This document shows positions 44,701 through 55,614 of a stretch of DNA of 64,000 nt, piece after piece. The DNA is taken from assembly GCA_047495785.1 (NCBI GenBank), contig JBLDXI010000066.1:186001-250000 (forward strand). Reading direction: 5' to 3'. Every line of letters starts with the position of its first letter. The first letter of the stretch is position 1. The translations under genes and the position numbers were made by a program. This DNA comes from Lepidodermella squamata (Eukaryota; Gastrotricha). Below the pieces are notes generated by a model. The model saw only the letters and a list, made by a program, of their open reading frames with translations. It was not told the origin of the DNA and made no database searches.

Positions 44701-45673
44701 TTTTTAATTTTTTTTTTCGAGTAAACCACATGTTGTGTGATGAGTGAGTAATGGCTCATTTTGCGCCGATGAATCAATGCCGAAAATCGAAAATCAATGC
44801 CAATTGACAGATAAATTCCATTTTTTTCAACAAATTTTTTCACAAATGGATGCGAGCTTTGCTGATCGGTGATGTTAGAAATGGGAAATGGGCTGTGCTT
44901 CAATTTTGAGGAATAAAAATAAATTTTTTGAGAAATTCAATATCGCAGATGATGGATAGAACGAGTGGCGATAGTGTTAATAATTTCCGGGATTCAACGA
45001 AAATCAGCGTCATAAGAGCGTCATAATGTTGACAGTACGGTTGGATTTTCTTACGAGATTTCATGCAAAAAAATTGAACAAAAAATGATTGGATATTCTT
45101 TCAACTCCATACATTCAACCTCGACTTTAAAGGTGTCAGTCATACTTTTACGGGTCGAGTTTTGAACCGCCGAATTCAACGTGAAATTCTGCGTATTCCC
45201 AGCATGGAAAACTCGACAGGTTTTGAAAATGGAATAATGTTAAAAAAAGCTTTTTCGTTTCAAAATCCCAATTGCTAGGAGCTTTATTTTTTCCTGACTT
45301 CAAAGCTGAATCTTGACTCTGAAAATGCATTTTAGATGGTAAACATATTTTACATGGCTTGGAAAGCTTTATATGAATAAAAAGAAAATCCAAATTTTCC
45401 GGTTGAAACTAGTTGTCCAAAATAGACACAATTAAGGAATTATTCCAGTTTAAATCTAGGAGACCTAGATTTTTTTGCTTTACGTCGCTTTACACTCATT
45501 TTTTTATTTTTCCAACTAGATGTTTGCCAGATGAAACGCGTGCCATTTTTCAAACAGCCAATGTCAGGGCAAAAGATTGCGCCATTTTCTCAAATTTTCA
45601 GTGTGGCTTTTGTTGTGTCGGGTCATAAAAAAAATGACATTGCCTAAAATAGCGGTGTCATGAAAAATTTGAC

Positions 45674-45682
45674 GGCACGCGC
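45674..45682 (+). promoter_or_regulatory. Conserved upstream motif GGCACGCGC
   Basis: 113 bp before the ATG at 45795, followed by tatcgagcaatgtc and ccttcattcatt as in paralogous promoters. Confidence 0.6.
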
Positions 45683-45794
45683 GTACTATCGAGCAATGTC
45701 TGATTTGAAAAAACCAAGCAAATCGAACGAAAGAAAACGTCAACCTTCATTCATTGAAATTTCACTTTTGAAAATTTCTCAATTTTCTTCAAAG

Positions 45795-48700
45795 ATGAGG
45801 TCGCATTTTTCAACTTCATTTTATTTGGCGGTTATTCTATCGGCAATTATAACGATAGCCAACTCGCAGAAGCCAACTTACAAGCGCTGTTTCTCTCGCT
45901 TCAATGACGATTTCACTGGTTGTAAAACCAGTTGTTCATATTTCGAAGAAATTCAGGTGAATTCATTTGATAATTTATCCTTTAATAATAATCCATTAAA
46001 ATTCTGTCAATCAATTTTCAGCTCGGTCTTGCTCTGAATAGCCCTGCTGCCTGCGCCGAAGGAGTAATTATTTTTTAAATTTTTTAAATTTTATTTATTT
46101 TTCGAAAATGTCTGCCCTATAGTCCGCTCGAAGCTGTTTCAATTACAAGCAAACCAGCATGAGATGTATTCCTAGGAATTTGGCCTGCTCAGCAGCTGAT
46201 GAAGTTCACGTAGGTTCATCTATAAATCGAAAATTTAGTGAAAATAAATTCCGCTTTTTTTCGCAGACATTCGAGTTCATTGGCCAGTCGTTCAAGACAA
46301 AGTACGAAGATTGCAGAACGAATATCAAAAGCTTTATGGTTTGTTCGATAATCTCGTGCCTAAATTCGCTTTTATATTATTTCATATATTTTATAGAGTC
46401 GTCCAGCTTACCTGTGCGACAAAAGTGGCGTTCGGTCGTGTATTCCAATCAATGGAACCTGCCCCAGTGGCGGAGTGAGTGTATTAACCGTTATTCGCCT
46501 TATTATCTCTACCGTTCTATAGATTTATATGTAGTTTAACATTATTTGCCAAGATTTGCAGTTAAAATAATTAATTAATAATCAATTTGAAAATTTCAAC
46601 GCCGAATTCCTCTCACCTATCAAGAGGTATTGCTTTTTGCTTTGCTAGAATTTCTAGCCAAAATTCAATTTAATGTGGAATATTTTTTAAAATTCAACAA
46701 AAAATGTAGCGAAATTGTTTCATTAGAATTTTTATTAGTTCGGGATATAATTGATTTTTCGAAATTAAATAGCGATTTTCTTGTTTAAAAATTAGGGTGC
46801 CAACTTTCATACATAAATATGTATGAAATTTTTACCTTTCATACATATTTATGTATGACAAAATTAACTTTCATACATATTTATTTTCATTAAATTCGAG
46901 CTGAAAACATTAGGGAAATGCCAGATGACTAGATTTCGGTTTATGTGAAAGAAAAACGGGGTTCCGAAAGCGTGGTCAATTTTTTCCGCATGAAAATGGT
47001 TATTGGGGAAGCGCAAGGGCCCAAAAATCGAACTTTGTAGAAACCCGAAACTCGAACTACCCTAACCCTAAACCTTAACCGTGAACCCTAACCAAACCCT
47101 AAACCTAACCCTAACCCTAACCCGAACCCTGGCACCTAACCCTAACCCCCAACCCCAATTCCTAATCACAGTTTGGCTAAAAAACACGATTTTATGAAAA
47201 AAAATATGTATGAAAGTTAATTTTGTCATACATAAATATGTATGAAAGGGAAAAATTTCATACATAAATATGTATGAAAGCGCACTTCGTAAAAATTATT
47301 TGTATTCGGTATTCGAAACATCGAGCATTTTGTGAAAATTTATTTATCAAGAAATGTTATACTCTTCAAAATTAAATATACATTTTCCTGAAATAAAATA
47401 AAAAATTCGAGATTTTTCCAATTTCTCTCCTTGAAGACATAAGCTCAATCTAATTCCCATCAGTCGTATCATTTAGTATTTAAAAAAAATTCAAGTCATG
47501 AAATTGAGCGATTTAATTTTTTAATTTTCAAAAAATTTCTGAAAATATATTTTTAATTTTGTTATTTTTCCACAGGCAGTCGTCCGAACAGTCGCGTCGA
47601 TGCAATCCTGTATGAATCAGCAGTACAGTGAGTTGTGGTTTTGTTATCTCGCTGATCATCTTCATCCTGCCTTTCCTTAAATCATAGTTACGAGAAACGA
47701 AAGCGATTTCAAGCCGCATTACCGCTGTTTCCTGACTAGTGATCGATCTTTCATCGGCTGCCAATCGACAGCATGCACCAGTAACACAGCTACACAAGTA
47801 ACGTTTTGCTTCATTAATTGTTTAGGGTTTGTAACGAGTATTAATGTTTTATTAGGATTTCAGCCTTGGCACTTACATGGACAAGGCCCACTGCACAGTT
47901 GGCGTGAGTTCATGCCTTTAAAGTTAAAACCAATTCATTGATCAATTTTTTTAAATTAATTTCAGCCTGCTGCTCTGTGCTCTTCCGCCAATGGGAATAT
48001 TTGTCGGGGTTCTTGCAACCGGCCCGGACTAACTCTGGTATGAAGAGGAAAGCTAAATTATTCGTTCTTGATTTTTCAAATTTTAAATCAGGTTTCTACG
48101 TTCAAAGCCAAGACCGATTTTGCTGGGAATTATGCTGACTGCATTGCTACCCTGGTTTTGATTATTACTTGAAATTCAGCATATTAAAAGTTAATTTATT
48201 TCCAGCCCCATACCCAGTGCCTGAATCAAAATTCGTTCGCATTCGTCAAATGTCAGCCTCAAGGCACGACCTGCCCCGCTGGAACAGTAAGTGGAAACAC
48301 CTACAACAACTTGAACGATTGCATGACAAGTGAGTAAATTTGAAATATATTCCTTTTACCTGACGTGTCTTCCCTGAAAAGTTCATGATTAATTCTATCC
48401 GAAATCTATCCCCATTTCAAACAGGAGAAAATCTTAGGAAAATCTGAAAATTTTGTTTGTTTTCGAAATTCCAGCTAGAATGAGATTGCCTGGATGAGGT
48501 GAGCTTCTAGTCGGAACACTGGCAAATGAAAAATTTTTCCTCCAACTTAAAACTATCACTGGTTGGAGCAAGAAATCAAATTTAGACGTTCAAAAAATAT
48601 ACATTTGAGGGATTGACAGCGTTTACCTTTTTTATACCCTGATCTCTCATCTCTGATATCTGTTTTATTCAACAGTCTTCTGCGCCAACTGCACTGCTGC

Positions 48701-49778
48701 GAACTTACAATGCCTGCAGCCCAACACGTGCACGTGCAAGGCCCCGGCGAATCCTCAGTGCACGGCCAGTGCCAGTCTTCAGTGTGACGTAGTTGTGATT
48801 CGGCCTGTCTTTCCACTCCCAACCTGCAGCGCTCTTCGCCACGACGGTGATCCCGTAGTCAGCTCTGCCGATGAAGATCCTGAACAGAACGAAGACTTCC
48901 TGTTCAGGAAGAGAAGTGGCCTGCTCGGCGACGCATGCACTTGCAACTGCGTCTCCTTTGAATCCGTCAATGTCTTTAACAAATACTTCCGTCACTCGAA
49001 CTGGATGCTCAAAATTGACTGGTACGATAACGTCATCAGCCCAGGCGTCGTTAACGATGTGACATTCTGCGAACGGACTCGAACAAACGGCGTTGCTTAC
49101 GAGGCTGTCAACTTTCCTAATCATTTCATTCATATCGATGAAAACAATCAAATCGGCCTTCGCGAAAATGACAATTCAGCGGATTTCACGTCGCGTTCCA
49201 CTTTTGTGGAAACGGTTGTTAAACGAGGTATATAACCCCCTTGTGGTTGCTACTTCTTCCGATTGCTTCAATTTTAATTCTTGTATTCTTGAACAGATAT
49301 CCCAGGTTCGGGCGTAACATGCACAGCGCCTTCGAATTCCCCGTGCCAGTCGTGTGATATTTATGTCATTCGGCCTGTATTTCAAATTACAAGCTGCAAC
49401 GTTCTCGGTATTCAAAATGGAGCTGTTGTTAGCATTCCCGATGAAAGTCCCGATTCGAATTCAGGCTACCAATTTCAGAGGGTTGCTGGCAAGTCAGGCC
49501 AATGCTTCTCTTTCGTACCCGTAGCATTGCCTGATAATGTAATGCGTCACTCCTACTTCAAGATCGTTACTTCCTTTTTCGATGGCTCAGAGGGGGTCGT
49601 TAAAGATTCGACATACTGCGAAAGAACTCGGGATAACGGCGCAATTGCCTACGAGGCTGTCAACTACCCGGGTTACTTCATCTATGTCGACACGACCAAC
49701 GAAGTCCAACTTCGCCAGTTTGACCCTTCACCGGATTTCGCGATGCGCACCACCTTCCTCGCAACAGTTGTCTCCTAA
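45795..49778 (+). CDS. Secreted double Cys-rich domain + two AbfB domains (647 aa)
   Basis: Exons: 45795-45956, 46022-46063, 46123-46209, 46267-46338, 46397-46474, 47576-47627, 47688-47797, 47856-47903, 47966-48037, 48092-48154, 48206-48329, 48676-49227, 49297-49778 (1944 nt, 648 codons). The frame is open upstream of the ATG at 45795, but a start there gives the signal peptide shared by the family (SHFSTSFYLAVILSA). AbfB-1 keeps YFRHSN, NDVTFCER and HFIHID. AbfB-2 is the most diverged of the array (VMRHSY, KDSTYCER, YFIYVD), and its linker is shortened. Intron 46475-47575 carries the inverted copy of the telomere-like element. Poly(A) signal 49978-49983. Confidence 0.92.
46788..47293 (-). 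mobile_element. Foldback element with TTAGGG-like core (inverted copy)
   Basis: Reverse-complement counterpart of 19590-20057: the same palindromic tttcatacataaatatg ends, a CCCTAA-rich core at about 47060-47165, and the same outer borders. Located in intron 5 of this gene, as the other copy is in intron 5 of its paralogue. Confidence 0.8.
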
Positions 49779-49977
49779 GCAAAGAAGCGAAACTGACAAA
49801 GCAATCAATTGAACTATCAACTGAATGATGGAAATATATGTCATTTTGTTAGAGATTAGTAATTAGATCGTCGCCATGCTAACTAAAAATTGTTTGGCTT
49901 CCTAGGAGTTCGGAGATGCGATCCCTTTCTGATACTCTATGATTTGTGAGTATCAAAATTAGTACGCAGGGTTAAAT

Positions 49978-49983
49978 AATAAA
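49978..49983 (+). terminator. Poly(A) signal AATAAA
   Basis: AATAAA about 200 bp after the stop at 49776-49778. Confidence 0.6.
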
Positions 49984-50944
49984 ATAATTTATGATTGTGT
50001 AATGAATCTTGTATTTACCTTCATGTGATGTCAAATTGCTGATAGATCTGCCAATTCAAATTGCGGCAATACTCATGGTCTTGAAGAGAAAAGGTGGAAA
50101 ACTTGACTTGGAAGTAGAAGAAATAAATTACCGTAATTCGAGATCGTTGGCTTACGAGTACTATAAATTCTGTTCGTGTAAAATCGATCCACCGTGAAAT
50201 ACAAATTATGGCCAGTAACAACCAGTAAACGTCGCACATGGGCATTTTTTAAAGTGGCCCGAGCGCGGAGCAATTTACCATGCGGATGCAAGAGATCGTA
50301 AGTAAATGAAACGACCTACGGCGCGAAACCTTCCATGAAACCGTCAGCATCGCAAAAAAGAACGTCCTGGGGCGCTGGGAAGCCTTCTAATAATAACTGC
50401 GTGTGCCTGAAAATTGTGGGAATTAAAAAAATATGGGAAACTTGACACACATGAAGAAATGTGCCGGCTATATTTGGCTCTACGAAGAGCTGAATAAACT
50501 ATTCCATGCAAGAGGCGCATTCTGGTAGGTATAAGCCCATATACCATCAAACGACTGCCATGGGCTGTTATTTATCGATAGATTAACTCATCTTGAGTTT
50601 TTAATTCCCGAGTGAAGCTAGGTGGCTCTGCCCCAGTTTAATTTAGACATAATTCCGAAACTATTTCAATTGGAACAATTTATCGCCGAAAAAATCTCAA
50701 AAATTAACAAAGCCGCTAGCAGACGGTTAAACCGGCTGGACATATAAATCTAGGAGAAGCAAGTTGTTTGCCATGTTTCGCGTTACAGTTATTATTCAAT
50801 TAGCCGCCAGATTTGTTTAATATCAAACATGTGCCATTTTTTAGACAGTCAATGCCAGGAAAAAAGATGGCGCCTTTTTCTCTAATTTTCTGTTGGGCCA
50901 GGTTCAAAAAATGTGAAAAATAACGAAGTTATGGAAAACCTGAA

Positions 50945-50953
50945 GGCACGCGC
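50945..50953 (+). promoter_or_regulatory. Conserved upstream motif GGCACGCGC
   Basis: 118 bp before the ATG at 51071. The upstream block (atggcgcctttttctc, gttgggccaggtt) matches the blocks before 45795 and at 44460-44700. Confidence 0.6.
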
Positions 50954-51070
50954 TTGGCACCGAGCAATCTCGGTGTAAAAAAGAGCAAGCACATCAAACG
51001 ATAGCGATTATTTTCATTCATTCAAATTTTGCTTCCAAAAATTTGTCATTTTTGCGAGAATTAAAAAGCC

Positions 51071-54000
51071 ATGATTTCGCATTTTTCAACGTTAATTTAC
51101 TTGTCGGTTATTTTTTCGGCAATGATGATCACCAACTCGCAGCAGCCCACATACAAGCGCTGCTTTTCTCGAGTTAATGACGATTTTGCAGGTTGTAAAA
51201 CCAGTTGCTCATTTTTCGACGAAATTCAGGTGAATCTCTGGCCGTTTTACTTGATAATACCCCTATTTAAATCGTGTCAACCAAATTTTAGCTCGGCCTT
51301 GCTTTGAATAGCCCTGCTGCCTGTGCCGCAGGAGTGAGTTTTTTTATATATTGTTTTTAGTTATTGTGCAATTTAATTTTGCCTCCTAGAACGCTCGAAG
51401 CTGTTTTAATTACAAGCAAACCAGCATGCGATGTATTCCTAGAAACATGGCCTGCTCAGCAGCTGACGAAGTTCAGGTAGGGTTATCTTTTGATCAAAAA
51501 TTGAGGCACATTTCCCCACCCGCCGGTGTTTCCTCCACGCGCGCATTCCTATTGGTTGGTTAAATTTACGCGTAACCGCACGTCGCGCGCATTTATTGCG
51601 CAACAAATAATTTCTACGCGCGCCCTGCAAAATCATAAGAAAACCACAAGTCAGCTAGCAAGTCCATCAGCAAGTATATCATGTGAAGCGCGCGCATCGA
51701 GAGTACATATTTCAATTAGTACCAAGTTTCAAAAGGTTGCAAATCAAGAAGATATGCGAGAAATAATGATGACAATCGACGAGGCGCCCAACAATATTTC
51801 CAAGCAAAATAAAATCGCGCCACCATTGTTCATCATGATATTAGGTCGCTGTTATGAAATCGCAATTTTTCTACATTTTTAGAAGCGATTGAGTTTTGAT
51901 CATTTTGACATTTTGATATTTTGATGAAATTACCCCAAATTCACCGAAAATACCTCGCTCGTGCCATCGGTGCGCGCTTTCGCAATTTGTTCCATTTTCC
52001 ATTTAATCGATAGGTAAATAAGAACAAAATACATGATAATCCAAATTTTGTCAAGTTTTTCGACAAATAATCTGCCTTAATTTAAGCTTTTTATTTTTCT
52101 TGAAAGCATTTTGCTGACTCAGCGAAGGGCGCAGTCGTCTTTGGTCTCGTCCGTGCGCAACAGCGCGCGCACGAAGGCTGTAATTATCTTGGCTGTTGCG
52201 CAACAAGGTCCAGCCAATAGGAGCGCGCGCGGAGGAAACACCGGCGGATGGGGAAATGTGCAAAATTGAGTGGAATATTCCGCTGATTATCCGTAGACAT
52301 TCGAGCACATCGGCCAGTCGTTCACGGCCAAGTATGAAGATTGCAGAACGGATATCAAAGATTTCATGGTGTGTTCGATGATCTCGCAATATGTTACATC
52401 ATGCTTCATAATATTTTATCTCGCAGATTCGTCCAGCTTATCTATGCGACAAAAGCGGCGTCAGGCTCTGTATTCCATTCAATGGGACCTGCCCTAATGG
52501 CGGGGTGAGTCTATTAACCGTTTTGTCCTCTCAAGTATAATATCGAAAAAAACGCTCTCGCTCGTCACTCCAATTCATAATACGAGATTTTATTTTTCTT
52601 ATTTCATAAAATTCATCGGATAGATCTGAATGAGTATTTGTGAATTGTTTTCCCACAGACACTCGTCCGAACAGTTGCATCGATGCAATCCTGTATGAGA
52701 CAGCAGTCCAGTGAGTTTTATAGTCTCACTGATTATCGTAATACTGTCTTTCTATACACATTAGTTACCAGGAACGAAAACGATTTCAAGCCGCACTACC
52801 GCTGTTTCCTGACCAGTGATCGATCTTTCCTCGGCTGCCAATCGACAGCATGCACCAGTAATACAGCCACGCAGGTAACCTATAGCTCATGTGTTTATCG
52901 GCCTGTTTATGTAACGATGAATTTGTTTAGGATTTTAGCCTTGGCACTTACCTGGACAAGGCCCACTGCTCAGTTGGCGTGAGCTCATGACTTTGAAGAT
53001 AAAACCAATTCGTTATTTTTGGAATATCAATTTCAGCCTGCTGCTCTGTGCTCTTCAGCCAATGAGAGCACGTGTCGGGGTTCGTGCAACCGGCCCGGAC
53101 TAACGCAAGTAGGGAGATCATGAAAATTTCACCAGTTTTTGATTTTCAAATTTGAAATCAATCAGGTTGCTACGTTCAACGCCAAGCCCGACTTCGCTGG
53201 AAATTATGCTGATTGTATAGCTGCTCAGGTTGGAATTTTTCATTTTTATGATTTTATGTAAATTTATTCCGAATTAATTTCCAGCCCCATACCCAGTGCC
53301 TGGATCAAACTTCGTTCGCATTCGCCAAATGCCAACCACAAGGCACGAGCTGCCCAGCCGGAACAGTCAGTGGAAACACCTACAACAACTTGACAAGTTG
53401 CTTGACAAGTGAGTGAATAGTAAATTTGAAACTATTACTAGTCTATTCTCGAATCGCTCATTTTTTAATTGAATAGTCTTCTGCGCCAACTGCACTGCTG
53501 CGAACTTACAATGCCTGCAGCCCAACACGTGCACGTGCAAGGCCCCGGCGAATCCTCAGTGCACGGCCAGTGCCAGTCTTCAGTGTGACGTAGTTGTGAT
53601 TCGGCCTGTGTTTCCACTCCCAACCTGCAACGCTCTTCGCCATGACGGTGATCATGTAGTGAGCTCTGCCGATGCAGATCCTGAACAGAACGAGGACTTC
53701 CTTTTCAGGAAGAGAAGCGGCCTGGCCGGCAACTGCAAATGCAGCTGCGTTTCCTTCGAATCTGTCAATGTCTTCAATAAATTCCTACGCCACTCGTCGT
53801 TCAAGTTCGAGATTGACTGGTACGATACCACCTGGAACAAGGGTGTTGCTGACGATACGACATTCTGCGAAAGGACTCGACAAAACGGCGTTGCTTACGA
53901 AGCTATCAATTTTGCCAATCATTTTATTTTCGTTAATGCGAACAACGACATCGGCATTCGTGAGAATGACAATTCAGCGGATTTCATATCGCGTTCTACT

Positions 54001-54799
54001 TTCGTGGAAACGGTTGTTAGAAGAGGTATGTAGGTTTTTTGTTATTGCTACTTTCCCCCGATCTCCATAATTGTTTCATCGACATTTTCAAGATGAAAAC
54101 AGCCGAAATATGCTGGCTTTCAGCTAACTTGAGCACCAAATTTGAACTTGCGCTTTTTCCAGTGAGAAATAAGTGAATTTTACCCGTTTATTGCAATTCT
54201 AGATTAAACCTGTTAGCTCAACGTTAAAGCTTGAGGTCTGGAATACATTACTCCTTTAATTAAACTCTTCCATAACTTTAACTTCAATAAAATTCTATTC
54301 TTGAATAGTCATCCCTGGTTCGGGTCACTCATGCCCTGTGCTTTCGAACCCACCTTGCGCAGCGCCAAAAGCGTGCGATACCTATGTCATTCGTCCTGCT
54401 TTTCAAGCCACAAGCTGCAACGCTATTCGTCATCAATATGGAGTCGTAATTAGCTATCCCGAATCAAATCCCGATATGAATCTTGACTTTAAATGGAAGA
54501 AGGTACCCGGCCTTGCAGGCAATTGCACTTCTTTCAAATCTGTCAACATTCCGGGCAATTACTTACGTCACGTCAACTTTAAGGCCATCATTACCTACTA
54601 CAATGGCGATCCGTTACTCGCAAAAGATGCGACATTCTGCGAAATATCCCGCGAAAACGGCACTGTTGCTTACGCGACTGTCAATTTTGCTAATTACTTC
54701 CTTTATGTCGACACGAACAACGAAGTCCAAATTCGCCAGTTCGACCCTTCACCGGACTACGCGATGCGTACCACCTTTCTCGCAACAGTTGTCGCCTAA
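51071..54799 (+). CDS. Secreted double Cys-rich domain + two AbfB domains (648 aa)
   Basis: Exons: 51071-51229, 51292-51333, 51390-51476, 52297-52368, 52427-52504, 52659-52710, 52765-52874, 52931-52978, 53037-53108, 53166-53228, 53285-53408, 53477-54025, 54309-54799 (1947 nt, 649 codons). Signal peptide from SHFSTLIYLSVIFSA. This is a convenient reference gene for the 12+12 cysteine pattern: exons 1-6 carry 3-1-3-1-3-1, and exons 7-11 carry 3-1-3-1-4. AbfB-1 has FLRHSS, DDTTFCER and HFIFVN; AbfB-2 has YLRHVN, KDATFCEI and YFLYVD. The 820-bp intron after exon 3 contains a transposon; the other early introns are about 50-60 bp. Poly(A) signal 54912-54917. Confidence 0.92.
51506..52261. mobile_element. 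Non-autonomous DNA transposon in an intron (756 bp)
   Basis: Ends are GCACATTTCCCCACCCG and, reversed, GCACATTTCCCCATCCG, with similarity over about 60 bp including GGTGTTTCCTCC. A perfect 9-bp duplication AAAATTGAG flanks it (51497-51505, 52262-52270). The same intron in the gene at 39187 reads gaaaattgagtac uninterrupted at about 39605, so an empty site is visible. An 8-9 bp duplication suggests hAT or Mutator-like. No transposase. Confidence 0.88.
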
Positions 54800-54911
54800 G
54801 CAAAGAAATATGAAATGACGAAGTGAACAATCGAACAATTATTATCGTTTTCTTAGAGTTGAGTGCAACTACATGCTAGTTGCTAGTAGAAATAATAATG
54901 TTGCATTTAAG

Positions 54912-54917
54912 AATAAA
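54912..54917 (+). terminator. Poly(A) signal AATAAA
   Basis: AATAAA about 113 bp after the stop at 54797-54799. Confidence 0.7.
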
Positions 54918-55499
54918 ATAATTGTGATAGAAAAATTGAACTTCACACACTGCTGCCACGCCAATTGTTTGGTTTTAATAACTAATTTCTAACGATACCC
55001 GGATGAAATACGGGAATAGCATATAATGGATTCGAAGGAGTACATAACGCAGTTATTGTACTCGAATATTGGCCGAGAGGCGTCCAGCTCGCGAAAGCTA
55101 GCCAACCTCGAGTCCAATATCGCTAGTGCGATTGAATATGTCGAAGAGGACTTGCTTGACGAGTATGTCAACTTTTAGACTTGCCAACGACCAACGACAA
55201 AGTGGACTTTGCGTGCTAACGACTTACGGCCTACTTTTTTAAAGCTAACAAAGCTGCGCATCAATCCTTCCAGCTTGTATGCCTTTTCCTTGTCATGAAA
55301 AGAACTTGTCTACCTAAAATAGGTCGACGCTGTCATGTCGGTTTTGAGTCTCAATGCCATCACTACCATGCTTATAGTTCGTGCTATGTTTTGAGTATGC
55401 TACGAGAATTTGACGAGTTATGTGGGCATTTAGGTCGAACAATTCTACCATGCGATAAACAATGATCCCAACTCCGTTTCTCAATAACATTTATTCAGT

Positions 55500-55505
55500 A
55501 TCTCA
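55500..55505 (-). terminator. Poly(A) signal AATAAA (minus strand)
   Basis: AATAAA on the minus strand about 110 bp after the laccase stop at 55615. Confidence 0.65.
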
Positions 55506-55614
55506 GATTTGTTTTGCCAAGCTGAGAGGTTGAAAATAGATTCAATAAATAATCTAGCCAGTTCACAGTAAATAGTAGAATATATTTTATAGCAGAATCA
55601 AGTCGAATGGGGTT

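Larger units (their letters stand above)
42047..45794. other. Intergenic region with candidate exon, dispersed repeat and orphan promoter block
   Basis: Contains a possible minus-strand coding stretch (42296-42560), a repeat (43225-43410) and a promoter-like block without a downstream gene (44460-44700). The rest is AT-rich with nothing recognisable. Confidence 0.5.
49779..51070. other. Intergenic region
   Basis: 3' UTR, a block at 50221-50270 related by inversion to the interior of the GC-rich MITE at 29718-30106, then the promoter region of the next gene. No gene is seen. Confidence 0.55.
54800..55614. other. Convergent intergenic region
   Basis: Between the last array gene and the oppositely oriented laccase. 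It holds both 3' UTRs: AATAAA at 54912-54917 (plus) and TTTATT at 55500-55505 (minus signal). Nothing else is supported. Confidence 0.6.
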
